Notes: generated by a model not told the origin, from the sequence alone. 64,000 bases of DNA from CBFFRJ01 sp051486985 (GCF_051486985.1 NZ_JAHVDV010000010.1:62001-126000); one strand, 5' to 3'; numbered from the stretch's first letter, positions 16,283-26,393 are shown. A program made the numbers and translations.

Positions 16283-19200
16283 TTATTCAGACGGACTTTT
16301 TTCCGCTTTGCCTGCCATCCGCGCCAGGAAGTCATAGCGTTTTTGCAACTCGGCCGCCGCATCCTTCCACAGCTGGTCTGCCACTTCCGGTTGCTGGGCA
16401 TTCAGCCGACGGAAGCGCTGTTCGTTCAGCAGGGTATCGGCCAGCGCATCGGAGGGTGGGCGGGAGTCCAGCGCCAGCGGCACTTTCCCTTCCGCTTCGC
16501 GGCGCGGATCGTAGCGGTACAGTGGCCAGAAACCAGTAGCGGTAAGCTGGCGCATCTGGTCATGACTGAGCGCGAGATCGTAGCCATGCTCTTCACAGGG
16601 ACTGTAGGCTATGATCAGTGAGGGGCCGGGGTAGGCTTCCGCCTCCTGAATCGCCTTCACAGTCTGGTTAAGCTGGGCACCGAGCGAAATCTGCGCCACA
16701 TACACATGGCCATACATCATCATGCTGACACCGAGATCCTTACGGGCCTTGCGTTTGCCATGCTCACCAAACTTAGTGACCGCACCCAGAGGTGTGGCTT
16801 TTGACGCCTGACCGCCGGTGTTGGAGTAGCACTGCGTGTCGAGCACCAGAATATTGACGTTCTCGGTCAGACTCAGGACGTGGTCAAGACCGCCAAAACC
16901 AATATCATAGGCCCAGCCGTCCCCCCCAATCAGCCAGATGGATTTTTCCACCAGCGCATCGGCATCGGTTAACAGTGCTTTCGCCTCTTCATTCCCTGCC
17001 AGATGCTGGCGCAGCGCCGCAACCTGTTGACGGCGTACCTCCGGTGTGGCGTCTGTATGCAGCGCCTCGTTGAGTTCAGGCGGGATCTTATCAGCAAACT
17101 GCGACAACATTCGCATCACCCGTTTACGGTGCTGATCCACCGTCAGACGGAAGCCCAGGCCAAATTCGGCATTATCTTCAAACAGTGAATTGGCCCACGC
17201 CGGCCCGCGCCCGTAGGCATCCGTGGTGTAGGGCGTGGAGGGAAGATTACCGCCATAAATTGATGAACAACCGGTAGCGTTAGCGATCAGCATTCGGTCG
17301 CCGTACAACTGCGTCAGCAGCTTGATATAGGGGGTTTCACCACATCCGGAGCAGGCACCGGAGTATTCAAACAACGGACTTATCAGTTGAGAGGTGCGGA
17401 TATCAATACGCTCCAGCGAGCTGCGATCGATCTCCGGTAAATTGAGGAAGAAGTCATAATTCACTTTTTCCTCTTCCACATGCTCAAGGCGGGACATCAT
17501 ATTAATGGCTTTGATGTCAGGATCCTGGCGATCTTTTGCCGGGCAGACCTCCACACACAAATTACAGCCGGTGCAATCTTCCGGCGCAACCTGCAGTACA
17601 TATTTCTGACCGCGCATATCGCGGGATTTCACATCAAGTGAATGCAGACTGGCCGGGGCGGTTTCCAGGGCTTGCGGCTGAACCACTTTCGCGCGGATGG
17701 CTGAGTGTGGGCAGGCTGCCACGCAGTGGTTGCACTGGGTGCACAGCTCCTCTTTCCAGATAGGGATCGCTTCAGCAATGTTGCGTTTTTCCCAGCGCGT
17801 GGTGCCCACAGGCCAGGTCCCGTCCGGCGGCAGGGCAGAGACGGGAAGGGCATCGCCCAGCCCGGCAAGCATCGCCGCGGTTACGGTTTTAACGAAATCG
17901 GGTGCCGCGTCTGACACCACCGGAGGACGCGGTGCGCTACTCGCGTTAACCGGTTGCAGGGGAACCTCAAACAGCGATTCACGTGCCATTGCCAGCGCCT
18001 GCCAGTTACGCTCCACCAGCTCCTGACCTTTACTGCTGTAACTTTTGGCAATCGCACCCTGCAGGGCGGTCAGGGCGCTGTCACCAGGCAGAATGTGCGT
18101 CAAATGGAAAAAGGCCATCTGCATAACGGTATTAATACGCGCGCCAAGTCCGCATTCACGGGCAATTTTCGCCGCGTTAATCACATAGAACCGGGCTTTT
18201 TTATGATTCAGTGCGGCCTGGACATCCTGCGGCAGACGATCCCAGACTTCATCAGCACTATAAGGGGTATTGAGCAGGAAGATGCCGCCAGGTTTTAGCC
18301 GCTCTGCCATCTCATACTTATCAATAAACTGCAGTTGGTGACAGCCTACAAAGTCCGCCTGAGAGACCAGATAAGCGGAGTTAATGGGCTGCTCACTCAC
18401 CCTCAGATGCGAAACGGTCAGGCCACCCGCTTTTTTTGAATCGTAGACAAAGTAACCCTGTGCATACCACGGCGTGGCGTTACCAATAATCTTGATGTTG
18501 TTCTTGGTAGCCGACACGCTACCGTCACTGCCAAGGCCATAAAAGAGTGCCTCAAGTTTAGCGCGTGAGGGCAGGGTATTTTCCGGTAACGGCAACGACA
18601 GCGACGTGACGTCATCATAAATACCAACGGTAAAGCGCGGCCTGGGTTTTGTCGCGTTCAGCTCGTTAAACACTGCCAGTACGCAATCGGGACCAAACTC
18701 CTTAGAGGAGAGGCCATATCGCCCGCCGATGACGCGCGGCAGGATCTCACGCTCGCCCTGACTGAACGCTTCCGCGAGAGCAGTCATGACATCAAGGTAG
18801 AGCGGCTCAGCGAGCGCACCCGGCTCTTTGGTACGGTCAAGGACGGCGATATTTTTGACGGTTTCTGGCAGAACGGACAGTAAATGTTGCGCACTAAATG
18901 GACGGAACAGCCGTACCTTCAGCACGCCTACTTTCTCGGCACGCGTCAGCAGCTCATCGACCACCTCTTCACAGGTCCCTATTGCCGATCCCATTAACAC
19001 AATCACCCGCTCCGCCTGCGGATGGCCATAGTATTCAAAGGGCTTGTACTGACGTCCCGTGGCGGCGGCAAAATCATCCATCGCCTGCTCAACGTGGTCA
19101 TACACCGCGTTGTACCAGGGATTTGTCGCTTCACGTGACTGGAAGTAGGTGTCCGGGTTAGCGGAGGTGCCGCGAATAACCGGATGCTCAGGATTGAGCG

Positions 19201-19807
19201 CGCGAGCGCGGTGGGCATCGATCTCAGCCTGTGGGAGCAGGCTGCGGATCGTATCGTCCGACAGCGGCACAATTTTGTTTATCTCGTGAGAGGTGCGAAA
19301 ACCATCGAAGAAATGAATAAAAGGCACCCGACTTTTCAGGGTGGCAATGTGTGAGATGAGGGCAAAATCCTGCGCTTCTTGTACGCTCCCGGCAGACAAC
19401 ATAGCGCAACCGGTCTGACGAATCGCCATCACATCGGAGTGGTCGCCAAAAATTGAGAGCGCATGGGTGGCAACGGTGCGCGCCGCCACGTGCAGGACGA
19501 ACGGCGTTAACTGACCGGCCAGTTTATAGAGCGTTGGGATCATCAGCAGCAGACCCTGCGATGAGGTGAAGGAGGTGGAGAGTGCGCCGGTTTGTAGCGC
19601 CCCATGCACCGTCGCAATCGCACCCGCTTCGGACTGCATCTCAACGACACGCGGTGTGTCACCCCAGACGTTAAGTAATCCGTTTCCGGCCCAGGCATCA
19701 GCCTGTTCCGCCATCGTGGAACTTGGGGTAATGGGGTAAATGGCGATAACTTCACTGACACGGAACGCTACCGAAGCGACCGCGCCATTACCGTCAGTAG
19801 TAATCAT
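16283..19807 (-). CDS. nifJ: Pyruvate:flavodoxin (ferredoxin) oxidoreductase
   Basis: A 1174-residue homodimer-type enzyme (E. coli YdbK) that oxidises pyruvate plus CoA to acetyl-CoA and CO2, reducing flavodoxin or ferredoxin. In order: N-terminal pyrimidine-binding domain, domain II, gamma domain (~415-600), EKR region, two 4Fe-4S motifs (CTQCNHCVAACP near 690, CTGCNLCVEVCP near 745), and a C-terminal thiamine-diphosphate domain with SGCGETPYIKL and GGDGWAYDIGFGG. All cluster cysteines are present. It stands alone, with a terminator after it. It complements ldhA and fnr in the same window as part of anaerobic and oxidative-stress pyruvate metabolism. Confidence 0.96.
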   Translation of the reverse strand: MITTDGNGAVASVAFRVSEVIAIYPITPSSTMAEQADAWAGNGLLNVWGDTPRVVEMQSEAGAIATVHGALQTGALSTSFTSSQGLLLMIPTLYKLAGQLTPFVLHVAARTVATHALSIFGDHSDVMAIRQTGCAMLSAGSVQEAQDFALISHIATLKSRVPFIHFFDGFRTSHEINKIVPLSDDTIRSLLPQAEIDAHRARALNPEHPVIRGTSANPDTYFQSREATNPWYNAVYDHVEQAMDDFAAATGRQYKPFEYYGHPQAERVIVLMGSAIGTCEEVVDELLTRAEKVGVLKVRLFRPFSAQHLLSVLPETVKNIAVLDRTKEPGALAEPLYLDVMTALAEAFSQGEREILPRVIGGRYGLSSKEFGPDCVLAVFNELNATKPRPRFTVGIYDDVTSLSLPLPENTLPSRAKLEALFYGLGSDGSVSATKNNIKIIGNATPWYAQGYFVYDSKKAGGLTVSHLRVSEQPINSAYLVSQADFVGCHQLQFIDKYEMAERLKPGGIFLLNTPYSADEVWDRLPQDVQAALNHKKARFYVINAAKIARECGLGARINTVMQMAFFHLTHILPGDSALTALQGAIAKSYSSKGQELVERNWQALAMARESLFEVPLQPVNASSAPRPPVVSDAAPDFVKTVTAAMLAGLGDALPVSALPPDGTWPVGTTRWEKRNIAEAIPIWKEELCTQCNHCVAACPHSAIRAKVVQPQALETAPASLHSLDVKSRDMRGQKYVLQVAPEDCTGCNLCVEVCPAKDRQDPDIKAINMMSRLEHVEEEKVNYDFFLNLPEIDRSSLERIDIRTSQLISPLFEYSGACSGCGETPYIKLLTQLYGDRMLIANATGCSSIYGGNLPSTPYTTDAYGRGPAWANSLFEDNAEFGLGFRLTVDQHRKRVMRMLSQFADKIPPELNEALHTDATPEVRRQQVAALRQHLAGNEEAKALLTDADALVEKSIWLIGGDGWAYDIGFGGLDHVLSLTENVNILVLDTQCYSNTGGQASKATPLGAVTKFGEHGKRKARKDLGVSMMMYGHVYVAQISLGAQLNQTVKAIQEAEAYPGPSLIIAYSPCEEHGYDLALSHDQMRQLTATGFWPLYRYDPRREAEGKVPLALDSRPPSDALADTLLNEQRFRRLNAQQPEVADQLWKDAAAELQKRYDFLARMAGKAEKSPSE

Positions 19808-20351
19808 ATTGTACTCTCATTGCTCAACGATAAGTGGGATAGCGCCGTTGTTTGCCAGAGGGTTGCAGCAAGCCGGTTCGGGCTTGTTCACTTTTTGTTC
19901 TGGTCCGGCAAACCGGCCATGTATTGACTCACGCTGCACTCTGAGCCTGGTGCAGTTTGTATGTGCCCGGACGGCTTCAGCCCGCCCGCTTAAGGCCTCT
20001 TATGACAAAGATAACCTTCAGTATAGACATCCCCTGGCCGGGGGATTTTGATCTCATGGCGCGTGTCGGCATTTATCGGTTTCGTAAATACTTATCGGGG
20101 ATAAATAGCCACCGGCAACAGCGCTGTAAGAAAAATACAACAGATGGCGATGGCGCATTTTCCCGTTAGTAGCACTCCCGTCGTGTCTGGCGCAACGACT
20201 TGCCCCTACTGTATCCGGAGTGGGTGTCAGCGCGCAGGTTTAGGTAATCGTCTGAAAAAACAAGTGCATCTGCCGCTAACGTTGCTGAATTGACTTATCT
20301 TAAGTGCAATTACTAAAAAAATTTAAATCCAGTCAGCCGTGGAAAGGGACA
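19808..20351. other. Intergenic region between nifJ and a small gene
   Basis: About 540 bases separating divergent genes. It should hold the nifJ promoter and that of the downstream gene. No convincing frame, repeat or RNA structure was seen. Confidence 0.5.
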
Positions 20352-20570
20352 ATGCCAATCAAAACCTATCAGGCGTATGCCGAACATCTGAAGAGAGTGG
20401 TGGAAGACGAGCGCGAAGCCTGCGTCGTGGACAAAAAACTGGTTTTAACTGCGGCGGCGGCGATCGAGGAGCTGGTTAACGTCGTCATTGAACAAGAGCA
20501 TGCGTTAACCGAAGACAAAGCGATTATTGAAGAACTCCAGCAAGGAATAGCAGAACATAAACTCGCGTAA
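20352..20570 (+). CDS. Small coiled-coil-like protein of unknown function
   Basis: A 72-residue protein starting at ATG 20352 directly after GGAAAGGGACA, a good SD; an earlier in-frame start adds 16 unlikely residues. The sequence (MPIKTYQAYAEHLKRVVEDE, later EELVNVVIEQEHALTEDKA) is rich in Glu, Lys, Ala and Leu and predicted helical. No membrane segment. I do not recognise a family. Confidence 0.65.
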   Translation: MPIKTYQAYAEHLKRVVEDEREACVVDKKLVLTAAAAIEELVNVVIEQEHALTEDKAIIEELQQGIAEHKLA

Positions 20571-20770
20571 GCGGCAGCAAAACGCCGCGTGGGCGTGCCT
20601 GGTCGATCTATCCCCTTCCGATTCCTTTACATACCTTCCGGCGCTGACAGCGTGCAAAAAAATCGCATCAAAATGTTGCGAAAGCGCATAAAGGTGCGTT
20701 GCGACTCTCGACGTGCCGTCCTGCACTGCCTATGATGCTTAGGTTTTGCAAATTCACAGGGGGATGAGAA

Positions 20771-21037
20771 ATGCGTTCAGCGTTTTGGGTGGGATGTGCT
20801 GCACTGTTACTGTCTGCATGCAGCAATGAGCCGGTTCAACAGGCAACGGCGGCGCACGTCTCGCCGGGTCTGAAAGCGGCTATGTCCAGCGGGGGAGAAG
20901 CCAACTGCGCGATGATTGGCGGGGCGTTATCTGTCGCACGTCAGCTTGATGGCACTGCGGTGGGAATGTGTGCGCTACCTAACGGCAAACGTTGCAGCGA
21001 ACAGTCGCTTGCCGCAGGAACGTGCGGGAGTTACTGA
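20771..21037 (+). CDS. ydbJ: DUF333 lipoprotein YdbJ
   Basis: An 88-residue lipoprotein: signal peptide with lipobox LLSAC, so Cys17 is lipidated. It is followed by a DUF333 module with the family pattern ANCAMIGGAL..GTAVGMCALPNGKRCSEQ. It neighbours hslJ as in E. coli and overlaps its 3' end by seven bases in convergent orientation. RBS CAGGGGGATGAGAA. Function unknown. Confidence 0.85.
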   Translation: MRSAFWVGCAALLLSACSNEPVQQATAAHVSPGLKAAMSSGGEANCAMIGGALSVARQLDGTAVGMCALPNGKRCSEQSLAAGTCGSY

Positions 21038-21459
21038 GCCGGTTCCGTCTGCTTATAGATGAGTGTCTGATCGGCGGTGGTCAGCGTCAGCTGACTGTCA
21101 GTTAAATCGACCTGCGCGCCGGTATTGAGCATCGTGGCGAGGACGTTATCCAGCGCGTTGCGCTGTGCGTCTGTACACATCATGCGCGTCATCGCCATGT
21201 TCTTCACCGTCAGCTTTCCTTCTGAGAGTTTGCCCTGTCCGGTAAAGCGGTTACACATGCCGCCAGAGATTTTCATTTCTCCATCGAAATGAATGTCTGC
21301 CGGCTGCTCACCGGGTTCAACCGCCTGCCCGTTTGCCGTTTCCAGCACAAAGCGGTGATTGACCAACTGTTCGGCCTTTACCGACACATCATTGGCGCCG
21401 CTGCGCACACATCCGGTCAGCAACACGCTCAATGCCACCAGGGTAATCAATTTATTCAT
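21031..21459 (-). CDS. hslJ: Heat-inducible lipoprotein HslJ
   Basis: A 142-residue META-domain lipoprotein with lipobox LLTGC. The META core contains GGMCNRFTGQGKLSEGKLTVKNMAMTRMMC in segments. E. coli HslJ is heat-shock induced and affects novobiocin resistance. RBS GAGGAATAA precedes ATG. It lies upstream of ldhA on the same strand with about 110 bases between them, as in E. coli. Confidence 0.92.
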   Translation of the reverse strand: MNKLITLVALSVLLTGCVRSGANDVSVKAEQLVNHRFVLETANGQAVEPGEQPADIHFDGEMKISGGMCNRFTGQGKLSEGKLTVKNMAMTRMMCTDAQRNALDNVLATMLNTGAQVDLTDSQLTLTTADQTLIYKQTEPAQ

Positions 21460-21541
21460 TTATTCCTCAAAGGCTTTCCTGATATATCGGCGGGATTTTA
21501 ACAGGCGAGGCGCGGTTGTCATCGGAGATTTTCTTAAAAGC

Positions 21542-21563
21542 ATTCCCCTCCAAAGAGGGGAAT
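21542..21563 (-). terminator. Terminator downstream of ldhA
   Basis: Nine-base arms ATTCCCCTC and GAGGGGAAT with loop CAAA. On the minus strand it is followed by GCTTTTAAG, a modest U-tract, eight bases past the ldhA stop. Confidence 0.7.
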
Positions 21564-21570
21564 TAGGCGA

Positions 21571-22560
21571 TTAAAAGAGGGCGTTGGGGCAGGCTTCACC
21601 GCGCTCCAGCTGGCGCAGATTCTCAAGTGTTGTCGCGGAAATGCTAATCAACGCCTCCGCCGTGAGGAAGGCCTGATGACCGGTAAAGAGCACGTTGTGA
21701 CAAGCTGACAAACGGCGGAAGATATCGTCCTGGATGACATCGTTGGATTTATCTTCAAAGAAGAGATCGCGCTCGTTCTCGTAAACGTCCATCCCCAGCG
21801 CGCCAATTTTCTGGTGTTTCAGTGCTTCAATGGCCGCCTGAGAATCAACAAGCCCACCACGACTGGTATTGATGATCATGACGCCATCTTTCATCTGATC
21901 AAATGCCGTCTGGTTCAGTAAATGATAGTTTTCAGTCGTTAGCGGGCAGTGCAGGGAAATAACGTCTGACTCAGAAAACAGGGTTTTCAGGTCAACATAT
22001 TCCACACCCAGTTCAAGTGCCGCTGCGGCTGGATAAGGATCGAACGCCAGCAGGCGCATGCCAAAGCCCTTCAGGATGCGCAGAGCCGCTACGCCAATTT
22101 TGCCCGTGCCAATCACGCCCGCCGTTTTGCCGTACATCGTAAAACCGGTGAGCCCCTCCAGAGAGAAGTTAGCATCACGGGTACGCTGATAGGCGCGATG
22201 AATACGACGGTTCAATGCCATCATCATACCTACGGCATGTTCTGCAACGGCCTCAGGGGAGTATGCTGGAACTCGCACCACCTGCAGGCCCAGCTCTTTT
22301 GCCGCGTCCAGGTCAACGTTATTAAAACCCGCACAGCGCAACGCGATGAATTTCACGCCATGTTTTTTCAACTCTTCGAGCACGGGTCGGCTGCCGTCAT
22401 CATTGACGAAGATGCAGACCCCGTCACAACCAATAGCGGTTTTGGCTGTTTTCTCAGTGAGCAGAAAGTCGAAAAATTCAAGATCATAGCCAAACTTATC
22501 ATTCACGTGCTGCAAATACTTTTTATCGTATTGCTTTGTGCTGTATACCGCGAGTTTCAT
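21571..22560 (-). CDS. ldhA: D-lactate dehydrogenase (fermentative)
   Basis: A 329-residue NAD-dependent D-2-hydroxyacid dehydrogenase that reduces pyruvate to D-lactate. The Rossmann motif GVIGTGKIGVAALR is near residue 152 and the catalytic His in the LFTGHQAFLT segment. I chose ATG 22560 (MKLAVYSTKQYDKKYLQ), which has GGAGAAAG upstream and matches E. coli LdhA in length, over an upstream start that would add 15 residues. Same-strand neighbour hslJ and divergent ydbH match E. coli. Confidence 0.97.
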   Translation of the reverse strand: MKLAVYSTKQYDKKYLQHVNDKFGYDLEFFDFLLTEKTAKTAIGCDGVCIFVNDDGSRPVLEELKKHGVKFIALRCAGFNNVDLDAAKELGLQVVRVPAYSPEAVAEHAVGMMMALNRRIHRAYQRTRDANFSLEGLTGFTMYGKTAGVIGTGKIGVAALRILKGFGMRLLAFDPYPAAAALELGVEYVDLKTLFSESDVISLHCPLTTENYHLLNQTAFDQMKDGVMIINTSRGGLVDSQAAIEALKHQKIGALGMDVYENERDLFFEDKSNDVIQDDIFRRLSACHNVLFTGHQAFLTAEALISISATTLENLRQLERGEACPNALF

Positions 22561-22769
22561 AAGACTTTCTCCATCAGGGTTTATATCCACATTAGCATGA
22601 ATCAAATATTGAAGTAAATTCTAAAAAATATTTTATAAACAGAGACATATAGTTCATTTTAAACCATCTACGCTTAAAGCGGGCGGCAACTTTTTTTGTC
22701 AGACCAAACATGCAACAATAATGACCAGGAACGGCTGAATCACATGCAAAATCAGGATATTAACTGCCC

Positions 22770-25412
22770 ATGAAGGGTAAATACAAAGCCGCACTCGCGC
22801 TGATACTGCTCTTTATACTGCTGCCCCTGACGCTGCTGCTCACGCTCGCATACTGGGTGCCTACGCTTGCGGGCATCTGGCTGCCGTCCGGGACGCGTAT
22901 CTCGATGGAGGAGAGCCCGCGTTTCACACGCCATGCGCTCCATATTCCCGATCTGAGTTATCTCATCGACGATTGTCCCCTGGCGTTGATAAAAGGGGCA
23001 GCGCTGACGCACCCGAGCAGGTGGCAACTGGATATTGCTTCGCTGGATCTCAATACCACCTGCCTGAATAAGCTTCCCGAAACGGCATCGTCACCTGCGG
23101 CACCCAGGACGCTCGCCCAGTGGCAATCTATGCTGCCCAAATCCTGGGTGAATATTCATCGAATGACGATTTCGCCCTGGCAGGAGTGGGAGGGAGGTGT
23201 GTCGCTGGCCCTGTCTGAAGCGCATCAGGCCATTCACTACCGGGGCAAACGGATTACGGTTAGCGCTAACCTGCGCGGTCAGGTACTGACGATTGATCAA
23301 ATGCAATTGAGCCTGCTGGATAACCAACCGCCCGTTACCCTGGGCGGGCAGTTTACCTTACCCCTGGTGCCGCAAGGGGTTCCGGTTAACGGACATGCAC
23401 AAACGACCCTGACGCTGCCCACCGCGCCGGGGCTGGTAGATGCTGACATTGAATGGCGTGATAACGAAGGACAACTGGTTGTGATGGCACGGGACAACCC
23501 GGACCCGATCCTTGACCTGCCCTGGCAGGCCACCGCAGGGCGGTTAACCATCAGCGACGGGCGCTGGAACTGGCCTTATCAGGGATTTCCGCTCAGTGGG
23601 CGCGTCGGCTTACGCATCGACGACTGGCAAAAAGGGCTGCAGAATGCGCTGGTAAGCGGCCGTTTAAACGTGCTTACCCAGGGCGATGCGGGTAAAGGTA
23701 ACGCGGTACTGACCTTCGGGCCGGGGCGTCCTGGCAGGCTGAATAGTGAAATGCCCCTACAGCTGACCGGCGAGGCCAAACAGGGCGAGATGATCTTTTA
23801 CGCCGTACTGCCCGCCACCCTTACCGGCGGCATAAGCGAACCACAACTGGCATTTACCCCCGGCGCACTGCTACGCTCCCGCGGCCGCGTCATCGATAAT
23901 CTGAACATTGACGAAATCCGCTGGCCGCTGGCGGGGGTAAAAGTTACCCGACGCGGCGTCGACGGCAGACTGCAGGCGATTTTACGCGCTCATGAAAACA
24001 GCATGGGGGATTTTACCCTGCATCTTGATGGCCGCGCTCAGGACTTTTTACCCGATGCCGGCCTGTGGCAGTGGCGCTATTGGGGAGACGGGCACTTTAC
24101 GCCGATGGACGCGCGCTGGGATGTTGCCGGGCGCGGGGAGTGGCGTGATAAAACCATCGAACTTCGCGAGCTCTCTACCGGTTTCGATCAACTGCACTAC
24201 GGCACCATGCGTATCACCACCCCCCGACTCAAGCTCCATGAGCCGGTACGCTGGCTTCGTGATGATGAGCATCCCTTCTTTGGTGGCGCACTGACGCTCG
24301 ATGCAGGGCCGACGACCTTCAGCGGCGGTAGCGTATTACCCCCATCAACCCTGACGTTTAGCGTCACGGGCAGCGAGCCGACGCTGTTCCAGTTTAAAGG
24401 CGATCTGCATGCCGACAGTATTGGTCCGGTTCGGGTAAACGGGCGCTGGGATGGGGTACGTTTACGTGGGCAGGCATGGTGGCCTCGCCAGTCTCTGACC
24501 GTCTTCCAGCCGCTGGTGCCTCCTGAGATGAAAATGAATCTGCTGGACGGCGAGCTTTATGCGCAGGTGGCTTTTTCCGCCGCAGCGGGGCAAGGCTTTG
24601 ACGCGGGTGGTCATGGCGTATTGCGCGGCGGCAGCGTATGGATGCCGGATAATCAGATTTCCGGCGTCGATTTTGTCCTGCCGTTCCGCTATCACGAAGG
24701 GACATGGCAGCTCGGTACCCGAGGACCGGTTTCTCTGCGAATTGGCGAAGTGGTCAATCAGGTCATCGCGAAGAACATTCGTGCAGACTTACAGGGTAGC
24801 TACCCCTGGGATGATGCACATCCACTGCAACTGAGCGATGTCAGCCTGGAGGTACTGGGAGGGAAAATGACAATGCGTCAGCTGCGTCTGCCCCAGCACG
24901 ATCCGGCCCTACTGCGGCTACAGAATATGTCGTCAAGCGAGCTCATCAGCGCCATCAATCCAAAACAGTTCACCATGTCCGGTCGCTTTGACGGCGCACT
25001 GCCATTATGGCTGGACAATAATCATGCGTGGATCATTAAAGATGGCTGGTTAAACAACCCCGGACCAATGACGCTGCGTGTGGATAAAGATACCGTTGAT
25101 GCGCTACAGAGAGATAACGTAGCCGCGGGCTCCGTCATCAACTGGCTGCGTTATATGGAAATATCGCGGTCGTGGACAAAGCTCGACCTGGACAGTCAGG
25201 GTTTGATGAAGATGCAGGCGGCCATCAGCGGCACCAGCGTCGTCGATGGCAAGCGTAATAGGGTGAATCTGAACTATAACCATGAAGAGAATGTCTTTGC
25301 CTTGTGGCGCAGTTTACGGTTTGGTGACAACCTGCAGTCACTGCTAAAGCAGAACACGACATTGCCAGGGGTCTCCTGTGCGAACGGAAAAGTGTGTGAG
25401 GAAAACCAATGA
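22770..25412 (+). CDS. ydbH: YdbH, AsmA-like inter-membrane lipid transport protein
   Basis: An 880-residue protein with an N-terminal membrane anchor (about residues 8-32) followed by a long periplasmic beta-rich region. In E. coli YdbH is one of three AsmA-like proteins (with YhdP and TamB) that move phospholipid to the outer membrane, and it works with the lipoprotein YnbE. The stop overlaps the ynbE start (ATGA). Its divergent neighbour is ldhA. Length matches the E. coli protein. Confidence 0.93.
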   Translation: MKGKYKAALALILLFILLPLTLLLTLAYWVPTLAGIWLPSGTRISMEESPRFTRHALHIPDLSYLIDDCPLALIKGAALTHPSRWQLDIASLDLNTTCLNKLPETASSPAAPRTLAQWQSMLPKSWVNIHRMTISPWQEWEGGVSLALSEAHQAIHYRGKRITVSANLRGQVLTIDQMQLSLLDNQPPVTLGGQFTLPLVPQGVPVNGHAQTTLTLPTAPGLVDADIEWRDNEGQLVVMARDNPDPILDLPWQATAGRLTISDGRWNWPYQGFPLSGRVGLRIDDWQKGLQNALVSGRLNVLTQGDAGKGNAVLTFGPGRPGRLNSEMPLQLTGEAKQGEMIFYAVLPATLTGGISEPQLAFTPGALLRSRGRVIDNLNIDEIRWPLAGVKVTRRGVDGRLQAILRAHENSMGDFTLHLDGRAQDFLPDAGLWQWRYWGDGHFTPMDARWDVAGRGEWRDKTIELRELSTGFDQLHYGTMRITTPRLKLHEPVRWLRDDEHPFFGGALTLDAGPTTFSGGSVLPPSTLTFSVTGSEPTLFQFKGDLHADSIGPVRVNGRWDGVRLRGQAWWPRQSLTVFQPLVPPEMKMNLLDGELYAQVAFSAAAGQGFDAGGHGVLRGGSVWMPDNQISGVDFVLPFRYHEGTWQLGTRGPVSLRIGEVVNQVIAKNIRADLQGSYPWDDAHPLQLSDVSLEVLGGKMTMRQLRLPQHDPALLRLQNMSSSELISAINPKQFTMSGRFDGALPLWLDNNHAWIIKDGWLNNPGPMTLRVDKDTVDALQRDNVAAGSVINWLRYMEISRSWTKLDLDSQGLMKMQAAISGTSVVDGKRNRVNLNYNHEENVFALWRSLRFGDNLQSLLKQNTTLPGVSCANGKVCEENQ

Positions 25413-25585
25413 AAACGCTGCCAGTGATACTGATGGCCATGACGCTGGCGGCCTGCACGCCGCGCATTGAGGTCGCGGCCTCAAAAGAGCCTATCACCAT
25501 TAATATGAATGTGAAAATTGAGCACGATATCCATATCAAAGCAGACAAAGAGGTGGAAGCGCTGCTGGAAAAACAGAATCGCTGA
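25409..25585 (+). CDS. ynbE: YnbE outer membrane lipoprotein
   Basis: A 58-residue lipoprotein whose ATG overlaps the ydbH stop. A signal peptide with lipobox LAAC is followed by TPRIEVAASKEPITINMNV, nearly the same as E. coli YnbE. YnbE is proposed to extend the YdbH bridge to the outer membrane by beta-augmentation and multimerisation. In E. coli ydbL follows in the same operon, but here only 95 bases separate ynbE from the end of azoR, so ydbL is absent. Confidence 0.93.
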   Translation: MKTLPVILMAMTLAACTPRIEVAASKEPITINMNVKIEHDIHIKADKEVEALLEKQNR

Positions 25586-25651
25586 TGGGGAAAAGGTGGG
25601 TTAACGTTGCGGTTGGCACCCTCCCCAACAGGAGGAGGTAAAAGCGGAACA

Positions 25652-25673
25652 CCCTTCCGCCGAAACGGAAGGG
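25652..25673. terminator. Hairpin between convergent ynbE and azoR
   Basis: CCCTTCCG and CGGAAGGG pair around a six-base loop. Neither side has a good U-tract, so it is only a probable shared terminator. Confidence 0.45.
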
Positions 25674-25680
25674 GAAAATC

Positions 25681-26286
25681 TTACGCAGCCACCAGGCTGT
25701 CGATGGCGGCTTTGGCGTCTGAGTGAGCCTTAGTCGCTACTTCCGGGCCATATGCAATGCCTTCTGCGAACACGAAGTTCACGTCAGTAATGCCAATGAA
25801 GCCGAGGAAGAGTTTCAGGTAAGGTGCAACCAGGTCGCTTGGGGTATCTTTATGAATGCCACCACGGCTGGAGACGATAACGACACGCTTGCCGGTCACC
25901 AGACCTTCAGGTCCTTTCTCGGTATAGCGGAAGGTCACGCCAGCGCGTGCTACCAGATCGAAGTAGTTTTTCAACTGCGTCGGGATGTTGAAGTTGTACA
26001 TCGGGGCGTTGATGACAATAACGTCATGGGCATTCAGCTCGGCAATCAGTTCATCGGAGAGCGCCAGCGCTTCCTGCTGACGTGGCGTCAACGGCGCATC
26101 GGAAGGACGCAGTGCCCCTACCAGTTCGCCATCCAGCACCGGAACCGGATTAGCGGCAAGATCACGAACGGTGATCGCATCTTCGGGGTGTGCTGCTTTC
26201 CACTGATCAACAAAATAGTCAGCCAACTGACCAGACTGCGAGTACCCTGCCAGAATACTGGATTTAAGAACTAATACTTTGCTCAT
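25681..26286 (-). CDS. azoR: FMN-dependent NADH azoreductase AzoR
   Basis: A 201-residue flavodoxin-fold quinone/azo reductase. FMN-binding motifs SSILAGYSQSGQL near the N-terminus, NAPMYNFNIPTQLK near residue 95 and SSRGGIHK near 140 are intact. It reduces azo dyes and quinones by two electrons using NADH and protects against thiol stress. Divergent from hrpA as in E. coli; an operator-like palindrome lies in the intergenic region (26394-26411). Confidence 0.96.
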   Translation of the reverse strand: MSKVLVLKSSILAGYSQSGQLADYFVDQWKAAHPEDAITVRDLAANPVPVLDGELVGALRPSDAPLTPRQQEALALSDELIAELNAHDVIVINAPMYNFNIPTQLKNYFDLVARAGVTFRYTEKGPEGLVTGKRVVIVSSRGGIHKDTPSDLVAPYLKLFLGFIGITDVNFVFAEGIAYGPEVATKAHSDAKAAIDSLVAA

Positions 26287-26393
26287 GGGTGTATCCTTAT
26301 TATTAGAGAAGGGGCAATGCCCCGTTTTTCAGGTGACACTCTATTCACAAAACTGCGGGATGAATAGCGCAATATATCGAATCCTCTGTTCGA

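Noticed and set aside
16165..16621. Plus-strand frames of 120-134 codons antisense to the nifJ 3' end
   Set aside because: They overlap the strongly supported nifJ gene and have no family match or SD; they are shadows of its codon bias.
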